DNA of 64,000 nucleotides. It comes from Cyanobacteria bacterium SBLK (GTDB lineage Bacteria; Cyanobacteriota; Cyanobacteriia; Cyanobacteriales; Spirulinaceae). The stretch's first letter is position 1. The number at the start of each line of letters is the position of its first letter. Below the pieces are notes generated by a model. It searched no databases. It worked only from the letters and a program-made list of their open reading frames with translations, and was not told where the DNA came from. Positions 17,628 to 24,361 of this stretch are shown here, piece by piece. Made by a program: the position numbers and the translations under genes. The DNA lies in NCBI GenBank assembly GCA_017746715.1, contig JAGHZQ010000065.1, positions 186,001-250,000 of the forward strand, read 5' to 3'.

Positions 17628-18533
17628 ATGCTGATTTTCAATGGTAGAGAATGGGTTGGTACGGGCTGGGTTCCCGACTTACCCGATATCAACGACAAGT
17701 ACTTGGAAACAGACATAATCCAAGAATTTATCGGCAAAATCCAATTCAAAAAGCACCAAGATGGCAAACATCCCAAGAAAGTTGATTTGCGCCGAGGGTT
17801 TCCCCCCGTGTACGACCAAGGTCAGATTAATACCTGTCAATCTAATGCCTGTGTGGCCCTCGCTGAATATTTTCAGCAAAAGGCTTTCGGTCAAACTCTA
17901 GATGGTTCGCGACTGTTTATCTATAAAGTCGCCCGACAACTAGTCGGTCAATATCAAGATAAAGGAGCCTACAATCGCAAAGCGATGGAGGCATTGACTT
18001 TCTTTGGTTTACCGCCAGAAAAGTATTGGCCCTACAACCCGACAATAGTCAATGCAGATCCGCCTAGTTTTTGCTACGCCTTTGCCGACAACTTCAAGGC
18101 AACTGAAAGTTATCGTTATGACCGACCCAATGTTAATCCAGAAGAACTGCTAGAGATCGTCAAAACCCAACTAGCCAAACATTTGCCAGCAATGTTTGGT
18201 TTTCCCTTGTTCCCATCAATCGCACAAGCTCAAGTCACGGGTAAAATTCCGACTCCCGACCCAACAGAGAAACCCGCAGGTCTTCATACTGTAGTCGCAG
18301 CAGGCTATGACGACAAGATAATTATTGAAAACCGAACCCCCGGTTGCCAAAGAGAAGAAGGGGCACTATTGATTCGAAACTCTTGGGGGGAAAAATGGGG
18401 AGATGCTGGTTATGGTTGGTTGCCTTATCGATATGTCTTGTCTGGATTAACCAGCGACTGGTGGTCTTTATGCAACATGACGTGGATAAATCAAGAACAA
18501 TTTAACCAACCCAATCAACCCGGTCAATCCTAA
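17628..18533 (+). CDS. Papain-family (C1A) cysteine peptidase, possible RiPP-processing enzyme
   Basis: 301 residues, without a signal peptide, so probably cytoplasmic. The oxyanion Gln64 (YDQGQ) and nucleophile Cys70 (INTCQSNACVALAEY) are six residues apart, as Gln19 and Cys25 are in papain. The catalytic His220 is in GLHTVVAAGYDD and Asn251 in LLIRNSWGEKWG. No pro-region of the usual length is visible: the first 50 residues are short and end in KKVDLR, the normal mature start. It is the first gene of a plus-strand set that continues with two leader-bearing repetitive proteins and lanthipeptide-type enzymes. That makes leader removal or core release its most attractive role, though this is inference from position. 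The Gln/Pro/Asn-rich tail is probably disordered. Confidence 0.85.
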   Translation: MLIFNGREWVGTGWVPDLPDINDKYLETDIIQEFIGKIQFKKHQDGKHPKKVDLRRGFPPVYDQGQINTCQSNACVALAEYFQQKAFGQTLDGSRLFIYKVARQLVGQYQDKGAYNRKAMEALTFFGLPPEKYWPYNPTIVNADPPSFCYAFADNFKATESYRYDRPNVNPEELLEIVKTQLAKHLPAMFGFPLFPSIAQAQVTGKIPTPDPTEKPAGLHTVVAAGYDDKIIIENRTPGCQREEGALLIRNSWGEKWGDAGYGWLPYRYVLSGLTSDWWSLCNMTWINQEQFNQPNQPGQS

Positions 18534-18564
18534 TAGCCAGCCAATAGGAATTTTCAACTCAAAT

Positions 18565-18633
18565 AGACCTCTCCGATAATTAAGGTGAAACCCCGATGAT
18601 ACCGTGTCTAAACGCGAGTGTCTGGAGAGGTCT
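18565..18633. repeat. Inverted repeat downstream of the peptidase gene
   Basis: AGACCTCTCC (18565-18574) is repeated as its exact reverse complement GGAGAGGTCT (18624-18633), a perfect 10-bp stem with a 49-base loop. It could be a mobile-element relic or part of the 3' end structure of the peptidase mRNA. Confidence 0.5.
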
Positions 18634-18649
18634 CATATCTAATAGAGTG

Positions 18650-18678
18650 TCTCTTTTATTAATAAAGAGATTTATTTT
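18650..18678 (+). terminator. Probable terminator after the peptidase gene
   Basis: A 7-bp stem TCTCTTT/AAAGAGA with a 7-base loop (18650-18670) is followed by TTTATTTT. The stem is AT-rich but the layout fits a weak intrinsic terminator separating the peptidase from the precursor promoter. Confidence 0.4.
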
Positions 18679-18735
18679 GATGGCTAGAGTGATTAAACCT
18701 AGGCTCTTATAAAGTTTGACAAAAACGAATTGCTC

Positions 18736-18764
18736 TTGACAAGTTCACTTTATATTTGTAAGAT
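18736..18764 (+). promoter_or_regulatory. Sigma-70 type promoter of first repetitive precursor
   Basis: TTGACA (18736-18741), a spacer of exactly 17 bases and TAAGAT (18759-18764), about 60 bases before the ATG at 18825. The -35 box is a perfect consensus. The stretch CTCTTGACAA-TTCACT and a downstream GAGTAAAGAAA recur at the same places ahead of the second precursor, which shows a duplicated promoter. Confidence 0.65.
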
Positions 18765-18824
18765 AGCGCTGTATTCCGAGTAAAGAAATCAAAAATTACA
18801 CAAAAAAGGAACTTTATTACAATA

Positions 18825-20030
18825 ATGTTGCCACAATATCAAATTGATGCGGCTAGGGCTTTAGCCGGTCAAGTTCAGCAGGACTATCTCGGTGGTGCGA
18901 CTCCCGGAACTTTGCCACCACCACCAACTACTTTGGCTTGCACGGCATCCCCTCTGACGAATTGCACGTTCAACCCACTATGCCCAACTTTTGTTTGTCC
19001 CCCAGGAGCGGTACAAGGTGGCGCACCCGGTACTGGAGCTGTTTACACAACCTACACGGCAATGATTCCCGCGTGCCCGCCCAGCTCACCCCCGTATTGC
19101 CCAACCGTTTCTCCGGTTTGTCCCCCACCGGCACAAGGTGGCGCACCGGGTACGATCTTCACTGAGTGGTGTACCTTACCCCCAGGAGCTGCCGCACCTG
19201 CCGCAGGGGGTATCGCAGTTCCGACGATACACACGGCGATAATTCCAGTGTGTCCCCCCACTATTACCTTTCCGATAACTATACATACAGTTCTGACTCC
19301 AGTGTGCCCGCCGATTCCGGGTCCCGTTCCGACGATAGTAACGGCTCAGATTCCCGCCTGCCCAACACCAGCCGCACCCGGTACAATCGGTCCGGTCCCC
19401 GTTCCAACAGTCAGGTGCGTGCCAGCTACCTTAGACGCAAGTTGTTCGACTCTGGCTACAATTTGTACCCTTCCTACCGTTTGTCCTCCAGGAGCTGCCG
19501 CACCTGCCGCAGGAGGTATTGCACCGACTATACAAACGGCTCAGATTCCCGCTTGCCCCCCCAACACTGCTAATTGCTTCCCTCCCACTTTTGATTGCTT
19601 CCCTCCCACTTTTAATAACTGCCAAGTTCCGACGATAGTAACGGCTCAGATTACTGTCTGCCCAACACCAGCCGTACAAGGTGGCGCACCCGGTACTGTC
19701 GCGCCAACTCTAGCTCTAACTTGCCCGCCAACCATTAATTGCCCGCCAACCAAATCTCCGGTTTGCGTAACCTTTACTCCTCCGGTTTGCCCAGTAGGAC
19801 CGGTACAAGGTGGCGCACCCGGTACTGTCGCGCCAACTCTAGCTCCAACTTGCCCGCCAACTATTAATTGCCCGCCAACCAAGTCTCCGGTTTGCGTAAC
19901 CTTTACTCCTCCGTTTTGCCCAGTAGGACCGGTACAAGGTGGTGCACCCGGTACTGTCTATACCGCCCCTACAATATGCGGACGGACTGAACCTCCAGTG
20001 TGTTATCCAACTTATTTCCCTCCTTGTTGA
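18825..20030 (+). CDS. Giant Cys/Pro/Thr-rich RiPP-like precursor A
   Basis: 401 residues. Residues 1-24 (MLPQYQIDAARALAGQ, then VQQDYLGG) are nearly identical to the start of the second protein at 20386 and contain no Cys. The Gly-Gly fits a leader-peptide junction. The first Cys is residue 39. From there to the C-terminal Cys there are about 31 cysteines in Pro/Thr/Ser/Ala/Gly-rich text, mostly as (V/A/T/N)CPP or CPT, plus one copy of GTIFTEWCTLPPGAA and two tandem 43-residue repeats. There are almost no charged residues after the leader and no known domain. With kinase, HopA1 lyase and LanC genes downstream, I read it as a substrate for lanthionine formation. A structural, unmodified Cys-Pro protein is the alternative. 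The ribosome site AAGGAA lies about 15 bases before the ATG. Confidence 0.65.
   Translation: MLPQYQIDAARALAGQVQQDYLGGATPGTLPPPPTTLACTASPLTNCTFNPLCPTFVCPPGAVQGGAPGTGAVYTTYTAMIPACPPSSPPYCPTVSPVCPPPAQGGAPGTIFTEWCTLPPGAAAPAAGGIAVPTIHTAIIPVCPPTITFPITIHTVLTPVCPPIPGPVPTIVTAQIPACPTPAAPGTIGPVPVPTVRCVPATLDASCSTLATICTLPTVCPPGAAAPAAGGIAPTIQTAQIPACPPNTANCFPPTFDCFPPTFNNCQVPTIVTAQITVCPTPAVQGGAPGTVAPTLALTCPPTINCPPTKSPVCVTFTPPVCPVGPVQGGAPGTVAPTLAPTCPPTINCPPTKSPVCVTFTPPFCPVGPVQGGAPGTVYTAPTICGRTEPPVCYPTYFPPC
19674..19958 (+). repeat. 129-bp tandem repeat inside precursor A
   Basis: A 129-base unit (43 codons) beginning GTACAAGGTGGCGCACCCGG runs from 19674 to 19802 and from 19803 to 19931, with a third copy starting at 19932 and diverging after about 27 bases. 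The two full copies differ at only a few bases, so the duplication is recent or maintained by conversion. Each unit encodes five Cys residues, including TINCPPTKSPVC. Confidence 0.85.
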
Positions 20031-20044
20031 AGAGTAGCAGTATA

Positions 20045-20077
20045 GGTTTGGGTTGGGGTTCGAACTCCAACCCAACC
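20045..20077 (+). terminator. Hairpin after precursor A, possible terminator
   Basis: GGTTTGGGTTGG (20045-20056) pairs with CCAACCCAACC (20067-20077) apart from one bulged base; the 10-base loop is GGTTCGAACT. It lies 15 bases past the stop of precursor A. No T-run follows, so it may instead protect the mRNA 3' end or be a dispersed repeat. Confidence 0.4.
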
Positions 20078-20288
20078 GAGTAGCGCATCTAGGCTAAAAT
20101 AGTGGGTTGTTCGAACTTCTGTAAGCCATATTTTACAAAGCGTATAGCGTCGCCCTACCCAACAAATTAAGATGGATGCGCTACTAGGATATTCACCGAC
20201 ATTCCGCACCCCAGAACAACTCGGCGTGCGGAATGTAGATGTTCAAATGAATTTTCCAGATTTGATAGAAGAGGAATAAGTATTACTC

Positions 20289-20317
20289 TTGACAAATTCA
20301 CTCAATCTTTTTAGGAT
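20289..20317 (+). promoter_or_regulatory. Sigma-70 type promoter of second repetitive precursor
   Basis: TTGACA (20289-20294), 17 bases, TAGGAT (20312-20317), about 68 bases before the ATG at 20386. It is homologous to the promoter of precursor A: shared CTCTTGACAA-TTCACT around the -35 and GAGTAAAGAAA downstream. A clear ribosome site, AAGGA, lies 11 bases before the ATG. Confidence 0.65.
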
Positions 20318-20385
20318 CGAGCCGTCATCTTGAGTAAAGAAAAATTGATTCACACAAGAAGACATAAAAGTAAGGATTTTGGAAA

Positions 20386-21990
20386 ATGTTACCACAATAT
20401 CAAATTGATGCGGCTAAGGCTTTAGCCGGTCAAATTCAGCAAGATTATTTGGGTGGTGCTGCCCCCGGTGGTTTGCCAACGATTCAGCCGACTGAAACTT
20501 ATGTTTGCTATACCCTGTATGGTTGTCCGCAAACGTCTCCTCCTCTATGCTTAGGAGTCGCAGCAGCAGCACCCGGTGTCGGGGCTGCTACGGGTTCGCC
20601 AACCGCCCAAACTCGCTGTTTTATTTGCCCCCCACCAGTACCAGCAGTACAAGGAGCGCCAGGTACGATCTTCACTGAGTGGTGTACTCTTCCCCCAGGA
20701 GCCGCCGCACCCGTAGCAGGACAAGCTCCGGGGACAGCAGTTTATACAGCCAGTACTGTGCCGCAGTGCCCGCCCACCTTTTACGCCTGCCCACCGACTA
20801 ACCCGGTAATTTGTCCGGCACCCCAGGGAGCACCCGGAACTGGAGCGGTTTACACAACCTACACCGCAATGATGCCAGCGTGCCCGCCCACCTCACCACC
20901 CTTTTGCCCAACGATTAATCCAACGGCCGCACAAGGAGCGCCAGGTACGATCTTCACTGAGTGGTGTACCCTGCCCCCAGGAGCCGCCGCACCGGCACCA
21001 CAGGGTCAGGCCGCAGTGACCTTGCCCCCTACTTTTGCTGCGTTTTGCCCGACGATTAATCCGCTTTGCGTCACTTTAGGTGGTATTTGTGGACCCGGAC
21101 CACAAATACCACCTGTAGCGGGGGCACAAGGTGGAGCGCCCGGAACCATCTTCACTGAGTGGTGTACCTTACCCCCAGGAGCTGCCGCACCTGCCGCAGG
21201 GGGTATTGCACCAACTATACAAACGGCTCAGATTCCCGTCTGCCCAGTACCCATTCCGACAGCAAGTCTGCGACCGCAATGCCCACCCACCTTTTATGCT
21301 TGCCCACAAGTTCCTGCCGCCCGAGGAGCAACTGCTGCACCCACGAGTCCTCAATATACTTGCCATACGACAGTTCCTCCTTTCTTCCCTCCGGCAGCAG
21401 CACCTGCAGCACAAGGAGCACCGGGTACGATCTTCACTGAGTGGTGTACCTTACCCCCAGGAGCTGCTGCACCTGCCACAGGGAATATTGCATTTCCGAC
21501 TAACTACACGATGGCAACTCCAGATTGTCCGCCCACCGTTACTGCTCCGACTATAGTGACTATAGTTCCGACCACAGTAACGGCTCAGGTTCCCGTGTGT
21601 CCGCCCACGATTCCCGTTCCAACTGTAGTAACGGCTCAAATTCCTGTCTGCCCAACACCAGCAGCCCAAGGAGCACCCGGAACGATCTTCACTGAGTGGT
21701 GTACTTTACCCCCGGGCGCGGCAGGTGCTGCCGCAGGCGGTATTGCACCAACTATACAAACGGCTCAGATTCCAGCCTGTCCAACACCTGTTAGCGTTCC
21801 TCCGGCATGCCCAACTGTGCCTCCAGTATGTGTTTTTACGATATCCGTTCCTCCCGCGTGTCCGCCCACCGTATTCAATTGCCCGCCTACTAGCCCTATA
21901 ATTTGTCGTCAAGGAGCAGCACCAGGAGCGATAGCCGTAGTAACCATCCACACTTGCCCACCAACATATCCTCCGCGTTGCGGAAAATAA
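20386..21990 (+). CDS. Giant Cys/Pro/Thr-rich RiPP-like precursor B
   Basis: 534 residues, a paralogue of the upstream 401-residue protein. The leader-like start (MLPQYQIDAAKALAGQ, then IQQDYLGGA) differs at only a few positions. The first Cys is residue 41. About 33 cysteines follow in a neutral Pro/Ala/Thr/Gly-rich body that includes five copies of QGAPGTIFTEWCTLPPGAA or close variants and many CPPT and CPTP motifs. The protein ends in RCGK. No signal peptide and no catalytic motif. The block repeats suggest several core units on one leader, as in multi-core RiPP precursors, although the length is far beyond a normal lanthipeptide precursor. A 200-base gap with a strong hairpin separates it from the modification enzymes. 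Confidence 0.65.
   Translation: MLPQYQIDAAKALAGQIQQDYLGGAAPGGLPTIQPTETYVCYTLYGCPQTSPPLCLGVAAAAPGVGAATGSPTAQTRCFICPPPVPAVQGAPGTIFTEWCTLPPGAAAPVAGQAPGTAVYTASTVPQCPPTFYACPPTNPVICPAPQGAPGTGAVYTTYTAMMPACPPTSPPFCPTINPTAAQGAPGTIFTEWCTLPPGAAAPAPQGQAAVTLPPTFAAFCPTINPLCVTLGGICGPGPQIPPVAGAQGGAPGTIFTEWCTLPPGAAAPAAGGIAPTIQTAQIPVCPVPIPTASLRPQCPPTFYACPQVPAARGATAAPTSPQYTCHTTVPPFFPPAAAPAAQGAPGTIFTEWCTLPPGAAAPATGNIAFPTNYTMATPDCPPTVTAPTIVTIVPTTVTAQVPVCPPTIPVPTVVTAQIPVCPTPAAQGAPGTIFTEWCTLPPGAAGAAAGGIAPTIQTAQIPACPTPVSVPPACPTVPPVCVFTISVPPACPPTVFNCPPTSPIICRQGAAPGAIAVVTIHTCPPTYPPRCGK
20658..21717 (+). repeat. Five dispersed copies of the IFTEWCTLPPG block in precursor B
   Basis: The DNA word ATCTTCACTGAGTGGTGTAC recurs at about 20668, 20949, 21148, 21429 and 21684, and once more in precursor A at about 19155. 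Flanking bases coding QG(G)APGT upstream and LPPGAA downstream are also conserved at DNA level, including at synonymous sites, so the copies are young or homogenised. Confidence 0.85.
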
Positions 21991-22112
21991 ACACATTTTC
22001 CGCAATGCCCGCCGTCCTAGTACGTAGCGATCGCCACTCAAACTCCTACTTCAAAAAGGCATAACTAGCGAACAAAGAATACTTAGGCTGGTAAAACCGT
22101 TTCGGCAATCTC

Positions 22113-22141
22113 TTCAACGCTGCCATCTTGGTAGCGTTGAA
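22113..22141 (+). promoter_or_regulatory. Strong hairpin between precursors and modifying enzymes
   Basis: TTCAACGCTGCCA (22113-22125) pairs with TGGTAGCGTTGAA (22129-22141) over 13 positions, one of them a G-T pair, with a TCT loop. No T-run follows. It sits 123 bases past the stop of precursor B and 52 bases before the kinase start, a place suited to partial termination or mRNA processing that would keep enzyme levels below precursor levels. Confidence 0.45.
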
Positions 22142-22193
22142 CTCATGGGAGAATATCATAAAATTTAACCCAAAAATAAGCACAATCTAGCTA

Positions 22194-23291
22194 ATGCCCA
22201 ACCCCACCAGTTCCATTGTTTATTACCTACTAGATCGGGGTTTTCTGACCTTTGAGTCCGTCGTTGATGGTGGCTTAAAAGTGGTAGAACGCCCGACGCG
22301 CTACCACAACTACTTCATCTACCGCCAAAATCACCCGGGTTACTTCGTCAAAAAGCTGCAAGACACAAAACCAGAAAATCTTGTTGTCTTGCAAAAGGAA
22401 GCAAATTGTTATAAATTAGCCCAACCCAATGGTATTCTGGCTTCTCTAGCCTCTCTAATGCCTAAATTCTATGGATTTGACCCACTCCGAAGCGTTTTGA
22501 TTCTAGAACTCGTTTCCGACTCGGAGGACTTAGGGATTTATCACCGAAGGATAGGTAAATTTCCCGTCGAAGTTGGGGAACAATTGGGACGAGCATTAGC
22601 AACTTACCATCGTGCGGGTAGCTTGGCTTTCCGCGATCCCAACCAACAGAGTGTTTTTCCCAAACAAGTTCCTTGGATTCTTTCGATTTACCAAAACAAC
22701 TTACAGTTTGTTCCTCAAGGGGGGTCTTCTACACAAATACAGACAATTCTTCAACGCTATCCCGACTTTCCTCAAAAAGTGGAGGCTTTACGCAGTCAGT
22801 GGCAAACCGATACCCTAATTCATGGAGACATGAAATGGGAAAACTGCCTAGTCTCTCCTTCCCAAAACGGGAAGAACGAATTAGAACTCAAGGTAATAGA
22901 CTGGGAACTAGCCGATATTGGCGATGGATACTGGGATGTAGCGGGAATTTTTCAAGCATATTTTAACTTTTGGATTTTGTCCATGCCGGCAACACCCCAA
23001 ACCCCGCCCGAGCAATTGGTTGCTAGCGCTCCCTATCCCTTGGAAACCCTACAGCCTGCCATGCAAGCCTTTTGGAAAACTTATGCAGAAAACCTCCCGG
23101 TTAACCCAGGAGAAGTCGAAGAATTGCGAGAACGCTCAATGATGTATGCTGCCGCGCGCACTTTGCAAACAGTATTTGAGTACATGGTACACTCAACTCA
23201 ACTCACTGCTAATGCGATTTATATGCTTCAAATCAGTTTGAATATCTTGCAAAATCCCAAAGAAATGATCCCCATTATACTTGGAAACTAA
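22194..23291 (+). CDS. APH-fold kinase of the lanthipeptide-type cluster
   Basis: 365 residues with the aminoglycoside phosphotransferase/choline kinase fold. The ATP-binding Lys is probably in YFVKKLQD (residues 50-57). The catalytic loop is LIHGDMKWENCLV (His210, Asp212, Asn217) and the metal-binding Asp is Asp236 in VIDWELADIGDG. APH-fold kinases paired with HopA1-family proteins phosphorylate Ser/Thr of RiPP precursors in thioamitide and class V lanthipeptide pathways. The neighbouring HopA1 and LanC genes (20 bases, then a 4-base overlap) place this protein in such a set. An antibiotic-resistance role is much less likely in this context. It may also carry the leader-recognition function, since no separate recognition protein is seen. 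Confidence 0.85.
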   Translation: MPNPTSSIVYYLLDRGFLTFESVVDGGLKVVERPTRYHNYFIYRQNHPGYFVKKLQDTKPENLVVLQKEANCYKLAQPNGILASLASLMPKFYGFDPLRSVLILELVSDSEDLGIYHRRIGKFPVEVGEQLGRALATYHRAGSLAFRDPNQQSVFPKQVPWILSIYQNNLQFVPQGGSSTQIQTILQRYPDFPQKVEALRSQWQTDTLIHGDMKWENCLVSPSQNGKNELELKVIDWELADIGDGYWDVAGIFQAYFNFWILSMPATPQTPPEQLVASAPYPLETLQPAMQAFWKTYAENLPVNPGEVEELRERSMMYAAARTLQTVFEYMVHSTQLTANAIYMLQISLNILQNPKEMIPIILGN

Positions 23292-23311
23292 CCTCCAGAA
23301 TCATCTCAAAC

Positions 23312-24361
23312 ATGGAAGCACAACTGATTCCAGAACTGACGAAAATTTGTCAAGCTGTTAAGATTGGTTCGCCAACAGAAGCCTCATTTGCCGGAAAACG
23401 AGTTCCTGAAGCAACCATAGCAGGACACCAGCAACAGATGCTGGCAGCCGGACAAACCCCCCTTATCGCACGCTTGCAATCTCAGCTCTATCTTTATTGT
23501 TATTGTCAACAGTTCGACGGGACGCTCCCCGAAGAACCTAAACTAGATAACCCCTCGCAAGTCCAAGACCCCACCTTCTTGCAAAACCTATCTCAGTCCA
23601 ATACCGGTCGCGAACGTTGGGAGAGTGGTTGGCAGATTTATAAAATCGAGGCTTCCGGTCAAATCCTCGCTCAAAAGTCTGGAATTGTCAGTATGTTCTG
23701 GCCGGGCCAGTTTATCTATCAGGAAGGCGCGGGAATGCCACCAAGGGTAGGTGCTAATATTAGCGTCTTCTTGCCCAAAGAGTCTTTTACCATGCAACCG
23801 GGTTTTTATTTTGTCTTCAGTGAAACCCAGAATGGGTACGAGGATGACTACAGTCAAGTCCGTTTTTATTGGCACATTCAAGAACAAGGAGCAGGGACCT
23901 TAATCCGTTGTCTCACTCAGAAATTCAATCAGTTCCAAGTCCCCTTTCGCTTCAAATGTCTGACTTATTGGAATAGTAGTTTTCCTCGTTCTGACTCGGC
24001 AGTCTTATTTGTTAGCAAGCGCTTTACTCAGATTTCTGCCAGATTGCTATCGGAAGTCTATCCCAAAGTCAAGAAATACTTGCAACCGAGAACTCCTCTA
24101 TTTAGCAAGAAACTTGCGCTAGGACTGGGACTGGCAGAAGATCCGGGTAATGGGGATAGCTTTGGAACGAACCGTTGCCGAATCTTAGCCGAAGGACTCT
24201 GGAATGCCTACTCTAAAGGTCTACAGACGGAGCGAGACAAATTGGGAGAAGTAATCCAACAATTCAACCAATATGGGATTAGTTTAGAGCGTCCCTATTT
24301 GTCCCCCGGATCAATCGATCGCTATCAATTTCCCAACTTATTTGTTGAGGAGAAAGGATGA
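23312..24361 (+). CDS. HopA1-family lyase (putative phospho-Ser/Thr eliminase)
   Basis: 349 residues. The C-terminal half carries the HopA1-family pattern: FYWHIQE, PFRFKCL, RSDSAVLFV, a helix with VYPKVKKYL, then PLFSKKLALGLGLAEDP and SFGTNRCRILAEGL. Members next to APH-fold kinases (thioviridamide-type and class V lanthipeptide clusters) are thought to eliminate phosphate from phosphorylated Ser/Thr to give dehydroalanine or dehydrobutyrine. Members in plant pathogens are type III effectors, but no secretion signal or type III system is present here. It starts 20 bases after the kinase gene, and its TGA overlaps the LanC start (ATGA), showing tight translational coupling. Confidence 0.85.
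   Translation: MEAQLIPELTKICQAVKIGSPTEASFAGKRVPEATIAGHQQQMLAAGQTPLIARLQSQLYLYCYCQQFDGTLPEEPKLDNPSQVQDPTFLQNLSQSNTGRERWESGWQIYKIEASGQILAQKSGIVSMFWPGQFIYQEGAGMPPRVGANISVFLPKESFTMQPGFYFVFSETQNGYEDDYSQVRFYWHIQEQGAGTLIRCLTQKFNQFQVPFRFKCLTYWNSSFPRSDSAVLFVSKRFTQISARLLSEVYPKVKKYLQPRTPLFSKKLALGLGLAEDPGNGDSFGTNRCRILAEGLWNAYSKGLQTERDKLGEVIQQFNQYGISLERPYLSPGSIDRYQFPNLFVEEKG

Larger units (their letters stand above)
20031..20385. other. Intergenic region between the two precursor genes
   Basis: 355 bases made largely of dispersed-repeat pieces. There is a GGTTGGG-type hairpin at 20045-20077 and a perfect 11-bp inverted repeat, ACATTCCGCAC (20199-20209) with GTGCGGAATGT (20226-20236), followed by the promoter of precursor B. 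A 35-codon frame at 20172-20279 runs through the second hairpin and is probably not a gene. Confidence 0.5.

Noticed and set aside
20172..20279. 35-codon frame MDALLGYSPTFRTPEQLG... between the precursors
   Set aside because: Spans a perfect 11-bp inverted repeat, has no ribosome site and no resemblance to the other leaders; more likely dispersed-repeat DNA.
19166..21556. Ser/Arg-rich and Gln/Leu/Pro-rich frames inside both precursor genes
   Set aside because: Alternative readings of repetitive DNA; the chosen frames have leader, ribosome sites and conserved starts.
22194..23291. Antibiotic-resistance aminoglycoside phosphotransferase
   Set aside because: Only the fold matches; linkage to HopA1 and LanC genes points to precursor phosphorylation.
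23312..24361. Type III secretion effector HopA1
   Set aside because: No type III system or secretion signal; the RiPP-lyase branch of the family fits the context.
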